Source: JANYHF01 sp031393505
GTDB taxonomy: Bacteria > Pseudomonadota > Alphaproteobacteria > Rhizobiales > Hyphomicrobiaceae
Direction: 5' to 3'
NCBI GenBank assembly: GCA_031393505.1
Contig: JANMVX010000130.1
Location: 1 to 38,891, forward strand
Length of the DNA: 38,891 bases
Shown: positions 25,502 to 32,324 of the stretch, piece after piece
Layout of the letters: each line of letters begins with the position of its first letter
Numbering within the stretch: position 1 is the stretch's first letter
Notes under the pieces: generated by a model
What the model saw: the letters and a program-made list of their open reading frames with translations, nothing else
What the model was told of the DNA's origin: nothing
Databases searched by the model: none
Translations under genes and position numbers: made by a program

Positions 25502-25944
25502 TGTTTGGCCGGTTTCATCTTGTGGGGATCAAAGCCCGCGAGCGAACACACAGCATTCCATTCCAAAGCCGTCACCGGCTGGACCGACAAGCGCGAATTT
25601 TTCACCAGGACCATTTCGGCGAGCGTCGGTACGGCCTTGATTGTCTCGAGCGTCACCGGATTTGGCAGGCTGGCGACCGCTTCGATGTCCACGCACTCCC
25701 AGGCGCCGGTGTCGTCGTCGGCATCAGGGTGCAAAGCCCCCGAAACTCGCACAATCCCCACCACGGCGCGCACTCCCCCCGAATGATAGAAGAAGCCCAG
25801 ATCGCCCAACTTCATGGCGCGCATGTGGTTGCGGGCCTGATAGTTGCGCACACCGGTCCAGGGCTCGCCGTTGGCCCCGCGCGCCTGCTGCTGCTCCCAC
25901 GACCAGGTTTCAGCTTCGCTCTTGAACAACCAGAAGTTCGGCAT
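25498..25944 (-). CDS. EVE-domain protein
   Basis: A 148-residue single-domain protein of the EVE (PUA-like) superfamily, related to THYN1. MPNFWLFKSEAETWSW, TGVRNYQARNHMRAMKLGD and LGFFYHSGG...AVVGIVRVSG are its signatures; SEAETWSW carries part of the aromatic cage that binds modified cytosines in tested members. The function here is unknown: proposed roles are binding modified bases in tRNA or DNA. It lies downstream of gpsA, a common alphaproteobacterial arrangement, and overlaps the methyltransferase gene that follows by 4 bases. ATG at 25944 with a G-rich site upstream. Confidence 0.88.
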   Translation of the reverse strand: MPNFWLFKSEAETWSWEQQQARGANGEPWTGVRNYQARNHMRAMKLGDLGFFYHSGGVRAVVGIVRVSGALHPDADDDTGAWECVDIEAVASLPNPVTLETIKAVPTLAEMVLVKNSRLSVQPVTALEWNAVCSLAGFDPHKMKPAKQ

Positions 25945-25968
25945 GGGTCCCCCTGCGCGCGGCCGCCG

Positions 25969-26982
25969 TCAGACTTCGGCCTTTTGCGGCCGGTCGGCAA
26001 GCTCGTCGATGGCCTGGTCTACCGTTTGCGCACCGCTGACAATCCGGTGAACGGCGATGGCGATCGGCATGTCGATGGGCCGCTTGCCGACGCGTGCGTC
26101 CCTGACGACAACCGCAGCGGTATACACGCCCTCCACCGTGCCGCGCGTTTCGGCCATCGCCTCGGCGACGCTCCGTCCCTCGCCTAACAGGCGGCCAAAG
26201 GTGAAATTGCGCGACTGCGGGCTGTTGCAGGTGAGGATCAGATCGCCGAGGCACGACAGACCCGTCAGAGTCTCTCGCTGCACGCCGCACAGGCGGCCGA
26301 ACTCGGTCAGTTCGTGAAAGGCGCGCGTGACCAGAGCCGCCTGCGCGCTGGCGCCCAGCCTGCGGCCGGCCACGATGCCGGCGGCAATGGCGAGCACATT
26401 CTTCACCGCCCCGCCGATCTGCACCCCGCGCACATCTTCGCTGAAATAGATGCGCAGCGCGTCGTGGCCGATGGCGTTGCCAAGCCGCGACGAGATTTTG
26501 AAATCCCGCGACGCCAGCACCAGCGCCGTCGGCAGGCCGCGCGCCACGTCGTTGGCGAAACCGGGGCCGGAGAGGACGGAGGCGAAGATGCCGGCCTCCT
26601 CGCGCGCGACCGTGGCCATGGTGTCGCCGGTCGATTGTTCAAAACCCTTGGCCAGGATCACATATTCGGTGTCGTGCGAGACATGCGCCTTGAGGCGCTT
26701 GCAGAGGGCGCGCGTGTGCTGGGCGGGCGCGGCGAGCAGCACGGCGTCGCGCGCCGCGACCGAGGCAAGATCGCTGGTGGCGCGCAGGCGGCGGTCGAGC
26801 GCGAGGCCGGGCAGGCGGGCGTCGTTGGCGTGGGCGGTGTTGATGGCGTCGGCCAGCGCGGGATCGCGCGCCCAGAGGATGACATCGCGCCCAGCCATCG
26901 CGAGCGAATTGGCCAGGGCCGTACCCCAGGCGCCGGCGCCGAGAACGGCAAAGGTCTTGAAGCGCTTCTTCTTGTGGTCCAT
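25969..26982 (-). CDS. gpsA: Glycerol-3-phosphate dehydrogenase [NAD(P)+]
   Basis: Reduces dihydroxyacetone phosphate to sn-glycerol-3-phosphate for phospholipid synthesis. The 337-residue product opens with the Rossmann dinucleotide motif VLGAGAWGTALA near residue 13, continues with LAKGFEQSTG and SGPGFANDVARGLPTA, and has the catalytic lysine region in GGAVKNVLAIAAGIVAG; TGLSCLGDLILTC and SRNFTFGRLLGEG are C-terminal signatures. The frame is open to 27894, but the additional 304 residues run through repeat element C and antisense-like sequence of the DUF1501 gene; ATG at 26982 gives the correct length. It heads the operon gpsA-EVE-two methyltransferases. The tsaD homologue often found next to gpsA is absent here. 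Confidence 0.96.
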   Translation of the reverse strand: MDHKKKRFKTFAVLGAGAWGTALANSLAMAGRDVILWARDPALADAINTAHANDARLPGLALDRRLRATSDLASVAARDAVLLAAPAQHTRALCKRLKAHVSHDTEYVILAKGFEQSTGDTMATVAREEAGIFASVLSGPGFANDVARGLPTALVLASRDFKISSRLGNAIGHDALRIYFSEDVRGVQIGGAVKNVLAIAAGIVAGRRLGASAQAALVTRAFHELTEFGRLCGVQRETLTGLSCLGDLILTCNSPQSRNFTFGRLLGEGRSVAEAMAETRGTVEGVYTAAVVVRDARVGKRPIDMPIAIAVHRIVSGAQTVDQAIDELADRPQKAEV

Positions 26983-27039
26983 GGCCGCCAACTTGCTCCG
27001 GCCAAGCCCAAATTTCAACCGGATTTGGCGACCTTGTTT

Positions 27040-27189
27040 CGTCATACTCGCGACGGCGGGTACCCAGCCAAGCCAGTATTTTCCGAGGTCGTTCAGCAGG
27101 CGCAGGCACCCTTCTATCGGCAAATACTGTGCATCGGCCGTACCCGAAGCCATCGGCTCGTCTGGACCCCCGCCTGCGCGGGAGTGACG
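27040..27189. repeat. Paired-hairpin interspersed element, copy C (150 bp)
   Basis: Third copy of the element seen at 3852 and 23758. The left arm has CGTCATAC and CCAGCCAAGCCAGTATTT, and the inverted right arm ends GGGAGTGACG. Its hairpins have one or two mismatches, so it looks older. Part of the inner sequence (CCATCGGC.-CGTCTGGA near the right arm) matches copy B. It sits between gpsA and the DUF1501 gene. Confidence 0.82.
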
Positions 27190-27209
27190 ACTGTATCGAC
27201 CCGTGCGGC

Positions 27210-28466
27210 TCAGCCCACGAGATCGCGCAGCCCGGCCACTTGCGACGAAGACGGGAACACGCTCTGTTCCAACTCGCGCTTGTCGATCCCAAGATGCTCG
27301 GCCAGCACCGGCTTTAATACGGCGCGCAAATCCGTGGTCGGCCTCAGGTCGCGTTTTTCGTAGAGCGCCTGTTCCGCCAGTCCCGGCCAATCGGCGATGA
27401 CGCGGCCGCCCTTGACCGCGCCGCCGAGCAGGAACGCCACCGTCCCCGTGCCATGATCCGTGCCCGCCGTGCCGTTGATCGCGACCGTGCGCCCGAACTC
27501 GGTGGCGGCCACGATCACGGTGTCCTTCCAGACCGGCGCCATGGTTTCGTGCAGCTGCGCGAACAGGGCGTCCAGCGTGCCCAGCATCTTGGCCAAGCGG
27601 CCGGTGCCGGGCTTTTCCTCGGCGTGGGTGTCCCAGCCGTCGATCGACAGCGTCCCGATGCGTGGGCCGTCGTCGCGCACCAGCAGTTTTGCTGCGCCCT
27701 CGGCCATCGCGAGCATGGCGTCCTGGCCGCGGCCGGGCTTGGGTTTTCCGTCCTTGGCCATGCCGCCGGTTTCGCTGGCGATCATGCCGGCCTGCTGCAG
27801 CGCCTGGGCGAGCGCGGGATCGCGCGCCTGATAGAGAGACATGAGGCGCGAGACGGTGTCCTGGCTGGCCTGTTGGAGATGTTCCGGCGTCCACGACATG
27901 ACCGGCACCGCCCCGCGCATGACGAGCGGCACCGTCGAGCCCACGGCCAGACCCTTCCTGTCGCGGCCCGACAAGATCGCGCTCGCCGGCAGCGCTGCGA
28001 CCGCCCGGTTCAGCCAGCCGCTTTCGCCGTGGGTGACTTGTGGGAGGCCGCTCTCCAAAACCTCCTGCCCGTCAAAATGGGAGCGCTCGCGATAGGGCGT
28101 GGCCACCGCATGGATGATGGAGGCCTGTTTGGATTGATAGAGCGAGGATAGCGTTTTCAGCGACGGATTGAGCGCGAACATGGCGTCCAGCGGCAGCGGC
28201 CTGCCCGCCTGCGCCACATCCTCCATGAAGCCGCCGCGTACCGTCGCAAACTCCGGATCGCCGACGGGCATAACGGCGGAGAGCCCGTCCAGCGCGCCAC
28301 GCAAGATGACGAACAGGAAGCGCGGATCGCGTGCGGCCGCAAGGCTGGACCGCGCCGGCAACAGCAGCGAGGCCGCAAAGGCTGCGGAAAAGCCGAGGAC
28401 GTTGCGCCGGCTCGGCTGCTCGCAATGGGCGAGGCAACTTGAGGCGAGGTCGTGTTCGCGGGTCAT
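27210..28466 (-). CDS. DUF1501 protein with Tat signal
   Basis: A 418-residue protein of the DUF1501 family, related in fold to sulfatase/alkaline-phosphatase-like enzymes. The N-terminus has a twin-arginine signal: SRRNVLGFSAAFAASLLLP near residues 19-37, then ARSSLAAA as a probable cleavage site, so it is exported folded. FLFVILRGALDGLSAVMP, SHFDGQEVLESG, LSIDGWDTHAEE and VAATEFGRTVAINGTAGTDHGTGT are the family signatures, the Asp and His residues of which suggest a metal site. These proteins almost always pair with DUF1800 proteins, as here (upstream gene). The function is unknown. ATG at 28466 has CAGGAG upstream. Confidence 0.88.
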   Translation of the reverse strand: MTREHDLASSCLAHCEQPSRRNVLGFSAAFAASLLLPARSSLAAARDPRFLFVILRGALDGLSAVMPVGDPEFATVRGGFMEDVAQAGRPLPLDAMFALNPSLKTLSSLYQSKQASIIHAVATPYRERSHFDGQEVLESGLPQVTHGESGWLNRAVAALPASAILSGRDRKGLAVGSTVPLVMRGAVPVMSWTPEHLQQASQDTVSRLMSLYQARDPALAQALQQAGMIASETGGMAKDGKPKPGRGQDAMLAMAEGAAKLLVRDDGPRIGTLSIDGWDTHAEEKPGTGRLAKMLGTLDALFAQLHETMAPVWKDTVIVAATEFGRTVAINGTAGTDHGTGTVAFLLGGAVKGGRVIADWPGLAEQALYEKRDLRPTTDLRAVLKPVLAEHLGIDKRELEQSVFPSSSQVAGLRDLVG

Positions 28467-28497
28467 GACTGCCTACTCCTGAAGAACGAGACCGCTG

Positions 28498-28589
28498 GTA
28501 AAACGGGGACAGTATACTTATATCGCGCCGAAAAGCCGTCGCAGGTCGAAAGGCGGGGACGCGATATAAGTATACTGTCCTCGTTTTAC
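28498..28589. repeat. Long inverted repeat (30-bp arms, 32-bp centre) of GGGGACAGTATACTTA type
   Basis: Arms at 28498-28527 and 28560-28589 are reverse complements with one mismatch in 30. They hold the block GGGGACAGTATACTTAT. The element occupies nearly all of the gap between the DUF1800 and DUF1501 genes and is far more A/T-rich than its flanks. It looks like a REP-type or transposase-associated palindrome. If transcribed it would form a strong hairpin between the two genes, possibly lowering expression of the downstream one. Confidence 0.85.
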
Positions 28590-28592
28590 GCT

Positions 28593-30029
28593 CTACCGCC
28601 GTTGAAACTCAGGCGACATCAGCAGCAACGCCAGCGCCTGCCCGCCCGACTCCGCATGCTCGATGGTCGATGACGTCTCCTCGCTCAGCAGCGGCCCCAA
28701 CACGGCCTTGGCGCGCTCCAGCGGTTTTTCGGTGCGCGCCGCTTGTGCGAGCAGGCTCGCCAGCTCCAGACGCTTGGCGATGGCGTCGGGGGCGAGCCAG
28801 GCCTTGCTGTCGTCGGACCAGCCTTGCGGGCTGGGCGGCTTGAACGGCGACTGACCCAGCAGGCTCATGGCCCGGAAATAGCGCTTGGCGTCGAGATCCA
28901 CGTCGAGCGCGCGCATGGCCGCGACGGCGTAGTCGCGCGGCGGGCGCAGTTTCGTCAACGGCTTGGCGAAGGCGGCTGATGTGCGCAGCAGCGCTTCGTA
29001 GACTGGCATCAGTTCTCCGCTCGACTTCTGAAATGCGGCGGCGACGGCAGAGACTGCAGCCGGCGGCGGATCATCGGCGATGAAGTGGCGCACCAGTTTG
29101 GTGGCGATGTGTTTGGTCGTCGCCGGATGCGCCGCCAGATCGGCGAGCACGGCTTGGCCTTGCGCGCGCCCTTCCTGCGCATAGCCGCGCCCCAGCACCC
29201 GTTTTGCGCCCGGCTCGTGCGTGCGTGGGCGGAACATGAACGCGCCGGGCGTACCTTCGATGCTTTTCCCGCCGACCATCGACCAGCCCGTGATGGCGTT
29301 GGCGAAACTCGTGACGTCGGCCTGGGCGTAGCCGCCATCGACGCCGAGCGTATGCAACTCCAATATCTCGCGCGCCAGATTTTCGTTCAGCCCCTTCTCT
29401 TGTTTCTGTCCGGCTGGCGAATGCGGCCCCATCGAGCGCTCGTTGTTGAGATAGAGCAGCATCGCCGGATGGCTTTCAGCCGCTTGCAGCATGTCCCGGA
29501 AACTGCCGGTGAGATGGGGACGGATGGCCTCGCGCTCGAACGCGCCGCAGAGAATGTGCACCGGTTGGCTGGTTCCCGACACCGTGAAGTGGTTGGCCCA
29601 GAACTGCGCCAGCCGCTCGCCAAAGCCGAGCGGCGCATTGCGGGCCAGCTTTAGCCGGGCGTCGATCTCGTCCAGCACGGCATCCCGGATGACGCCGCCC
29701 GGCTTCCCAGCTTGTCCGCTGGTGCCGAGATTTGGCGCGGGCGGCGCGGCCCCCATCAGGCGCATCGATGTGACCGTGGAGGCGTCTTGCGTCACGGACT
29801 TTGCGTCCGTGGCGCTGGCCTTGGCCATTTTTCGTTCGGCTTGCTGTCTCTGAAACTGCGCAAACAATCCCGGCGCATCGGGTAGCCGCGACAACTCCGG
29901 CGGCGCGAGCGCCCTTGCCACATCGTCGAGCAGCGCCGTGATGGGCTGGCTTGCGGCGTCTTTCAGATCTCCCGGCCGCGCGCCGAGTCCAAAACGATGC
30001 CAAGCGATGGCCGTCTGTTCGGCGCTCAT
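28593..30029 (-). CDS. DUF1800 protein
   Basis: A 478-residue DUF1800 family protein. Signatures are IAWHRFGLGARPGDL at the N-terminus, ERLAQFWANHFTVS, LNENLAREILELHTLGVDGGYAQ, RTHEPGAKRVLGRGY and TKLVRHFIADDPP. No signal peptide is obvious in the first 30 residues. A Lys/Ala/Thr-rich insertion at about 60-100 interrupts the N-terminal part. The family has no established function; it is found beside DUF1501 proteins in many bacteria and presumably works with them in the envelope. ATG at 30029 has GAGGTC 6 bases upstream. Large inverted repeat follows the stop. Confidence 0.88.
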   Translation of the reverse strand: MSAEQTAIAWHRFGLGARPGDLKDAASQPITALLDDVARALAPPELSRLPDAPGLFAQFQRQQAERKMAKASATDAKSVTQDASTVTSMRLMGAAPPAPNLGTSGQAGKPGGVIRDAVLDEIDARLKLARNAPLGFGERLAQFWANHFTVSGTSQPVHILCGAFEREAIRPHLTGSFRDMLQAAESHPAMLLYLNNERSMGPHSPAGQKQEKGLNENLAREILELHTLGVDGGYAQADVTSFANAITGWSMVGGKSIEGTPGAFMFRPRTHEPGAKRVLGRGYAQEGRAQGQAVLADLAAHPATTKHIATKLVRHFIADDPPPAAVSAVAAAFQKSSGELMPVYEALLRTSAAFAKPLTKLRPPRDYAVAAMRALDVDLDAKRYFRAMSLLGQSPFKPPSPQGWSDDSKAWLAPDAIAKRLELASLLAQAARTEKPLERAKAVLGPLLSEETSSTIEHAESGGQALALLLMSPEFQRR

Positions 30030-30384
30030 GGGGCGACCTCACGAAAAACCAAGGGTGTGCGGGACCAAGCACTCTGTCCATGTCGATAACGCGGCGGCTG
30101 CGGCGGTTCCGTCGCGCTTCGAACCGCAAAAGACCCGAATCACTCCTGGGTGCGGGGAGGCAGAACGAAGAATTCATAGTCATTACATGGCGGATGATAC
30201 TGAAACTATGGGGATTTTTTGCAACAGAGCGCATGCAATCCGAGACGAATATTCGAGAAAGGCCCGAAAACAAGCCGTTTTGCGCATAGGGAGGCATAGG
30301 CCCTATTTAATCTCTGTAGAAATTTCGTAATGAAATCAGATATATCCGTCTCACTGAAAATTTCCTAGGGCGAGGAGAATGAAC
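30030..30384. promoter_or_regulatory. Divergent promoter region; candidate promoter for the AT-hook gene
   Basis: A 355-base, comparatively A/T-rich gap. A candidate sigma-70-like promoter reads TTGCGC (30280-30285), 18 bases, TATTTA (30304-30309). Between the boxes, TAGGG-9-CCCTA (30287-30305) is a possible operator. The leader after it contains ATTTC-5-GAAAT. A small open frame at 30187 lacks a ribosome site and similarity. Evidence for the promoter is only the box match. Confidence 0.35.
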
Positions 30385-31200
30385 ATGGCAGTCGATCGCA
30401 AGCGTGGCAGGCCGAAGGGTACGGGCATCAACGATCACGAGATGCTCTTGAAGATTGCAGCACTTCTGGCGGCCGATCCCGCCAAGAAGCGCACGACGGC
30501 GATCAAGGAGATCGGCGTCTCCAACGCGTCGGTGGTGCGCCGCCTGCGCGACAAGTATCAGGTCGAGGAAATGCACCTGATGGCCGAAATTGCGGCGGCT
30601 GCGGCGCCGGTCGCTGCGGCTCCAGTGGCTCCGGCCAAGGCCAGCCGCAAGGCTGCGTCGTCCGTGAACGGCCAAGCGTCGGCTCATATCGCCGCGACCG
30701 AGACGGCAGCGCCCGTCAAGGCCAAGAAGGGCAAGGCCGCTGCTGGCCATGCCGCGACCACCACGACGACGACCACGGCAGCTCCTGCCGTGACGACCGA
30801 GGTGCATGTCGAGCCGATCGTTGCGGCACCGCATGTTGAGGCTGTTCGGGTCGCCGCTCCGCAGGTTGCGGCGCCGCAAGCCACGGCAGCACCGCAAGCG
30901 GCGTCCGCTCCCAAGGCTCAGCCCGCGCCGGCCCATGCCGCCCAGGCGACCGCTGCGTCGGCTGCCCCCGCAGCCGCCGCCAAGCCGGCCTTGGATCCGC
31001 TGGCCGCCTTGTTCGAGGGCCTCAACATCGAGACCCTGGTGACGCAGTTCATCGGTCACGCGCTGGGCCTCAGCCCCGCCGAGATCAAGAACTCGCCGAT
31101 CCCGGCGCTGATCCGTCAGCAGGCGCAGCTCGCCGACCTGGTGCTGCCGCTGCTCGCCGGCCAGTTCATGGGCCAGCGGCAGACCGCCAAGGTCGCGTAG
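30385..31200 (+). CDS. Uncharacterised AT-hook/HTH protein with Ala-Pro-rich linker
   Basis: The product of 271 residues does not match a family I know well. Residues 5-13 (RKRGRPKGT) form an AT-hook-like minor-groove motif. Residues about 18-60 (HEMLLKIAALLAADPAKKRT, then AIKEIGVSNASVVRRLRDKY) look like a helix-turn-helix. Residues 70-205 are a disordered linker rich in Ala, Pro, Thr and Lys, with a T7 run and histone-H1-like PVKAKKGKAAAG. The last 65 residues form a structured hydrophobic/amphipathic end (LDPLAALFEGLNIETLVTQF ... DLVLPLLAGQFMG). AGGAG (30373-30377) lies 7 bases before the ATG at 30385, so this is preferred over the ATG at 30379. It is monocistronic with a strong terminator. 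A nucleoid-binding or regulatory role is inferred. Confidence 0.75.
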   Translation: MAVDRKRGRPKGTGINDHEMLLKIAALLAADPAKKRTTAIKEIGVSNASVVRRLRDKYQVEEMHLMAEIAAAAAPVAAAPVAPAKASRKAASSVNGQASAHIAATETAAPVKAKKGKAAAGHAATTTTTTTAAPAVTTEVHVEPIVAAPHVEAVRVAAPQVAAPQATAAPQAASAPKAQPAPAHAAQATAASAAPAAAAKPALDPLAALFEGLNIETLVTQFIGHALGLSPAEIKNSPIPALIRQQAQLADLVLPLLAGQFMGQRQTAKVA

Positions 31201-31223
31201 TCGGTCTTTAGGCAGATGATAGG

Positions 31224-31251
31224 AAAAGGGCCGCCATCGAGCGGCCCTTTT
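31224..31251 (+). terminator. Rho-independent terminator of the AT-hook gene
   Basis: AAAAGGGCCGC, loop CATCGA, GCGGCCCTTTT: a perfect 11-bp stem with seven G/C pairs nearest the loop and a T-run, 23 bases after the stop codon. Confidence 0.92.
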
Positions 31252-31256
31252 ACTTT

Positions 31257-31476
31257 CCTCTCCCCCCACTTTGGGGGAGAGGATGTCGCCCGAGCGCCAG
31301 CGAGGAATCAGCGACAGGTGAGGGGCAGCCGATTGCTCCGCACAGGTCTCAATGTAGTTCGTACTGTTTGCACCAAGACCGCTGCACGCCGCTGCCCCTC
31401 ACCGACCGCGTGGCTCTTGCGCTGAAACGCGCTGCGAGACGCGGCCTCCTCTCCCCCTAAGCAGGGGGAGAGGAGG
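31257..31476. repeat. Composite inverted-repeat element (about 220 bp)
   Basis: Outer hairpins CCTCTCCCCC...GGGGGAGAGG lie at 31257-31282 and 31445-31476. Inside, a perfect 13-base pair GGTGAGGGGCAGC (31317-31329) / GCTGCCCCTCACC (31391-31403) is inverted. The nested symmetry suggests a MITE-like mobile unit rather than a terminator. A related CCCTC hairpin occurs at 23984-24006. It lies between the AT-hook gene terminator and gpmA. Confidence 0.75.
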
Positions 31477-31498
31477 GACTCGCGGCTCCCATCCGTCC

Positions 31499-32119
31499 TT
31501 ACACCGCCAAATCCTGCTTGCTCGCGACCGATCCATCCGTGTTCATCTGATAAATCACCGGGGCTCCGGTGCCCAGCTCGCGCTTCACGATCTGGTCGCC
31601 CGACAAATTCTCCAGCCGCATGATCAGTGAGCGGAGCGAATTGCCGTGCGCCGCGATCAGCACGCGCTTGCCGGCCAGCACGTCGGGGCGGATCACCGTG
31701 TCCCAATAGGGCAGCGTGCGCGCCGCGGTGTCCTTCAGGCTCTCGCCGCCCGGAGGTGGAATGTCGAACGAGCGGCGCCAGATGTGCACCTGCTCCTCGC
31801 CGAATTTTTTGCGCGCCTCGTCCTTGTCGAGACCGGTCAGCTCGCCGTAATCGCGCTCGTTCAGGGCGACGTTCTTGACGGTGGTGAGATCGGGCTGCCC
31901 CAGCTCGGCCAGGATGAGTTTCAACGTGTGCTGCGCGCGCACCAGGTCGGACGTATACGCGATATCGAACTGCAGCCCGAGATCCTTGAGCCTCTTGCCC
32001 GCCGCTTTGGCCTCGGACACGCCGAGCGGCGTCAGGTCCGGATCTTTCCAGCCCGTGAACAGGTTCTTCAGGTTCCAGTCGCTCTGTCCATGACGGACCA
32101 GCACGAGGGGGGAGGGCAT
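31499..32119 (-). CDS. gpmA: 2,3-bisphosphoglycerate-dependent phosphoglycerate mutase
   Basis: Glycolytic/gluconeogenic enzyme interconverting 3- and 2-phosphoglycerate. The 206-residue product starts LVLVRHGQSDWNLKNLFTGW, with the phospho-accepting histidine in RHGQS; DLTPLGVSEAKAAG, ERDYGELTGLDKDEA and the second catalytic histidine in VLIAAHGNSLRSL follow. It is slightly shorter than E. coli GpmA (250), as is usual in alphaproteobacteria. The frame is open to 32179; the ATG at 32119 has GGAG 8-10 bases upstream and begins the family sequence. It follows rpoN in the same direction, but the 205-base gap holds a large inverted repeat. Confidence 0.95.
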   Translation of the reverse strand: MPSPLVLVRHGQSDWNLKNLFTGWKDPDLTPLGVSEAKAAGKRLKDLGLQFDIAYTSDLVRAQHTLKLILAELGQPDLTTVKNVALNERDYGELTGLDKDEARKKFGEEQVHIWRRSFDIPPPGGESLKDTAARTLPYWDTVIRPDVLAGKRVLIAAHGNSLRSLIMRLENLSGDQIVKRELGTGAPVIYQMNTDGSVASKQDLAV

Positions 32120-32203
32120 GGCAGCTCCAATCGGTTGATGGTTCCGCCGTGATTTACGGGAAGCGCGCGGGAGTGGCAAGGTTTTGGGATGTCGGGGCGG
32201 CCC

Positions 32204-32313
32204 GGTGTCAGGAACTTACGTTTCGTAAGTGCCTGACACCCAGTTACTTGCGGGTTGCCGATCCGGCAAGGTACTGGGTGTCAGGCACTTGTGAAGGACA
32301 AGTTCCTGACACC
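32204..32313. repeat. Paired hairpins of GGTGTCAGG type (110 bp)
   Basis: Two hairpins in tandem, 32204-32240 and 32277-32313. Each begins GGTGTCAGG and ends CCTGACACC with a 16-bp stem; the first has one mismatch and the second has one too. The two are also inverted copies of each other, and the centre (CAGTTACTTG...CAAGGTACTG) is itself palindromic. GGTGTCAGG ends are typical of REP-like palindromes associated with Y1 transposases. It sits between gpmA and rpoN. Confidence 0.85.
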
Positions 32314-32324
32314 GGAACGGCCCC

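Noticed and set aside
25969..27894. A 641-residue open frame covering gpsA and further upstream
   Set aside because: Only the last 337 codons match GpsA. The rest crosses repeat copy C and runs in another frame through the DUF1501 gene.
30187..30330. A 47-codon frame in the gap before the AT-hook gene
   Set aside because: No ribosome site, no similarity, and it overlaps the candidate promoter.
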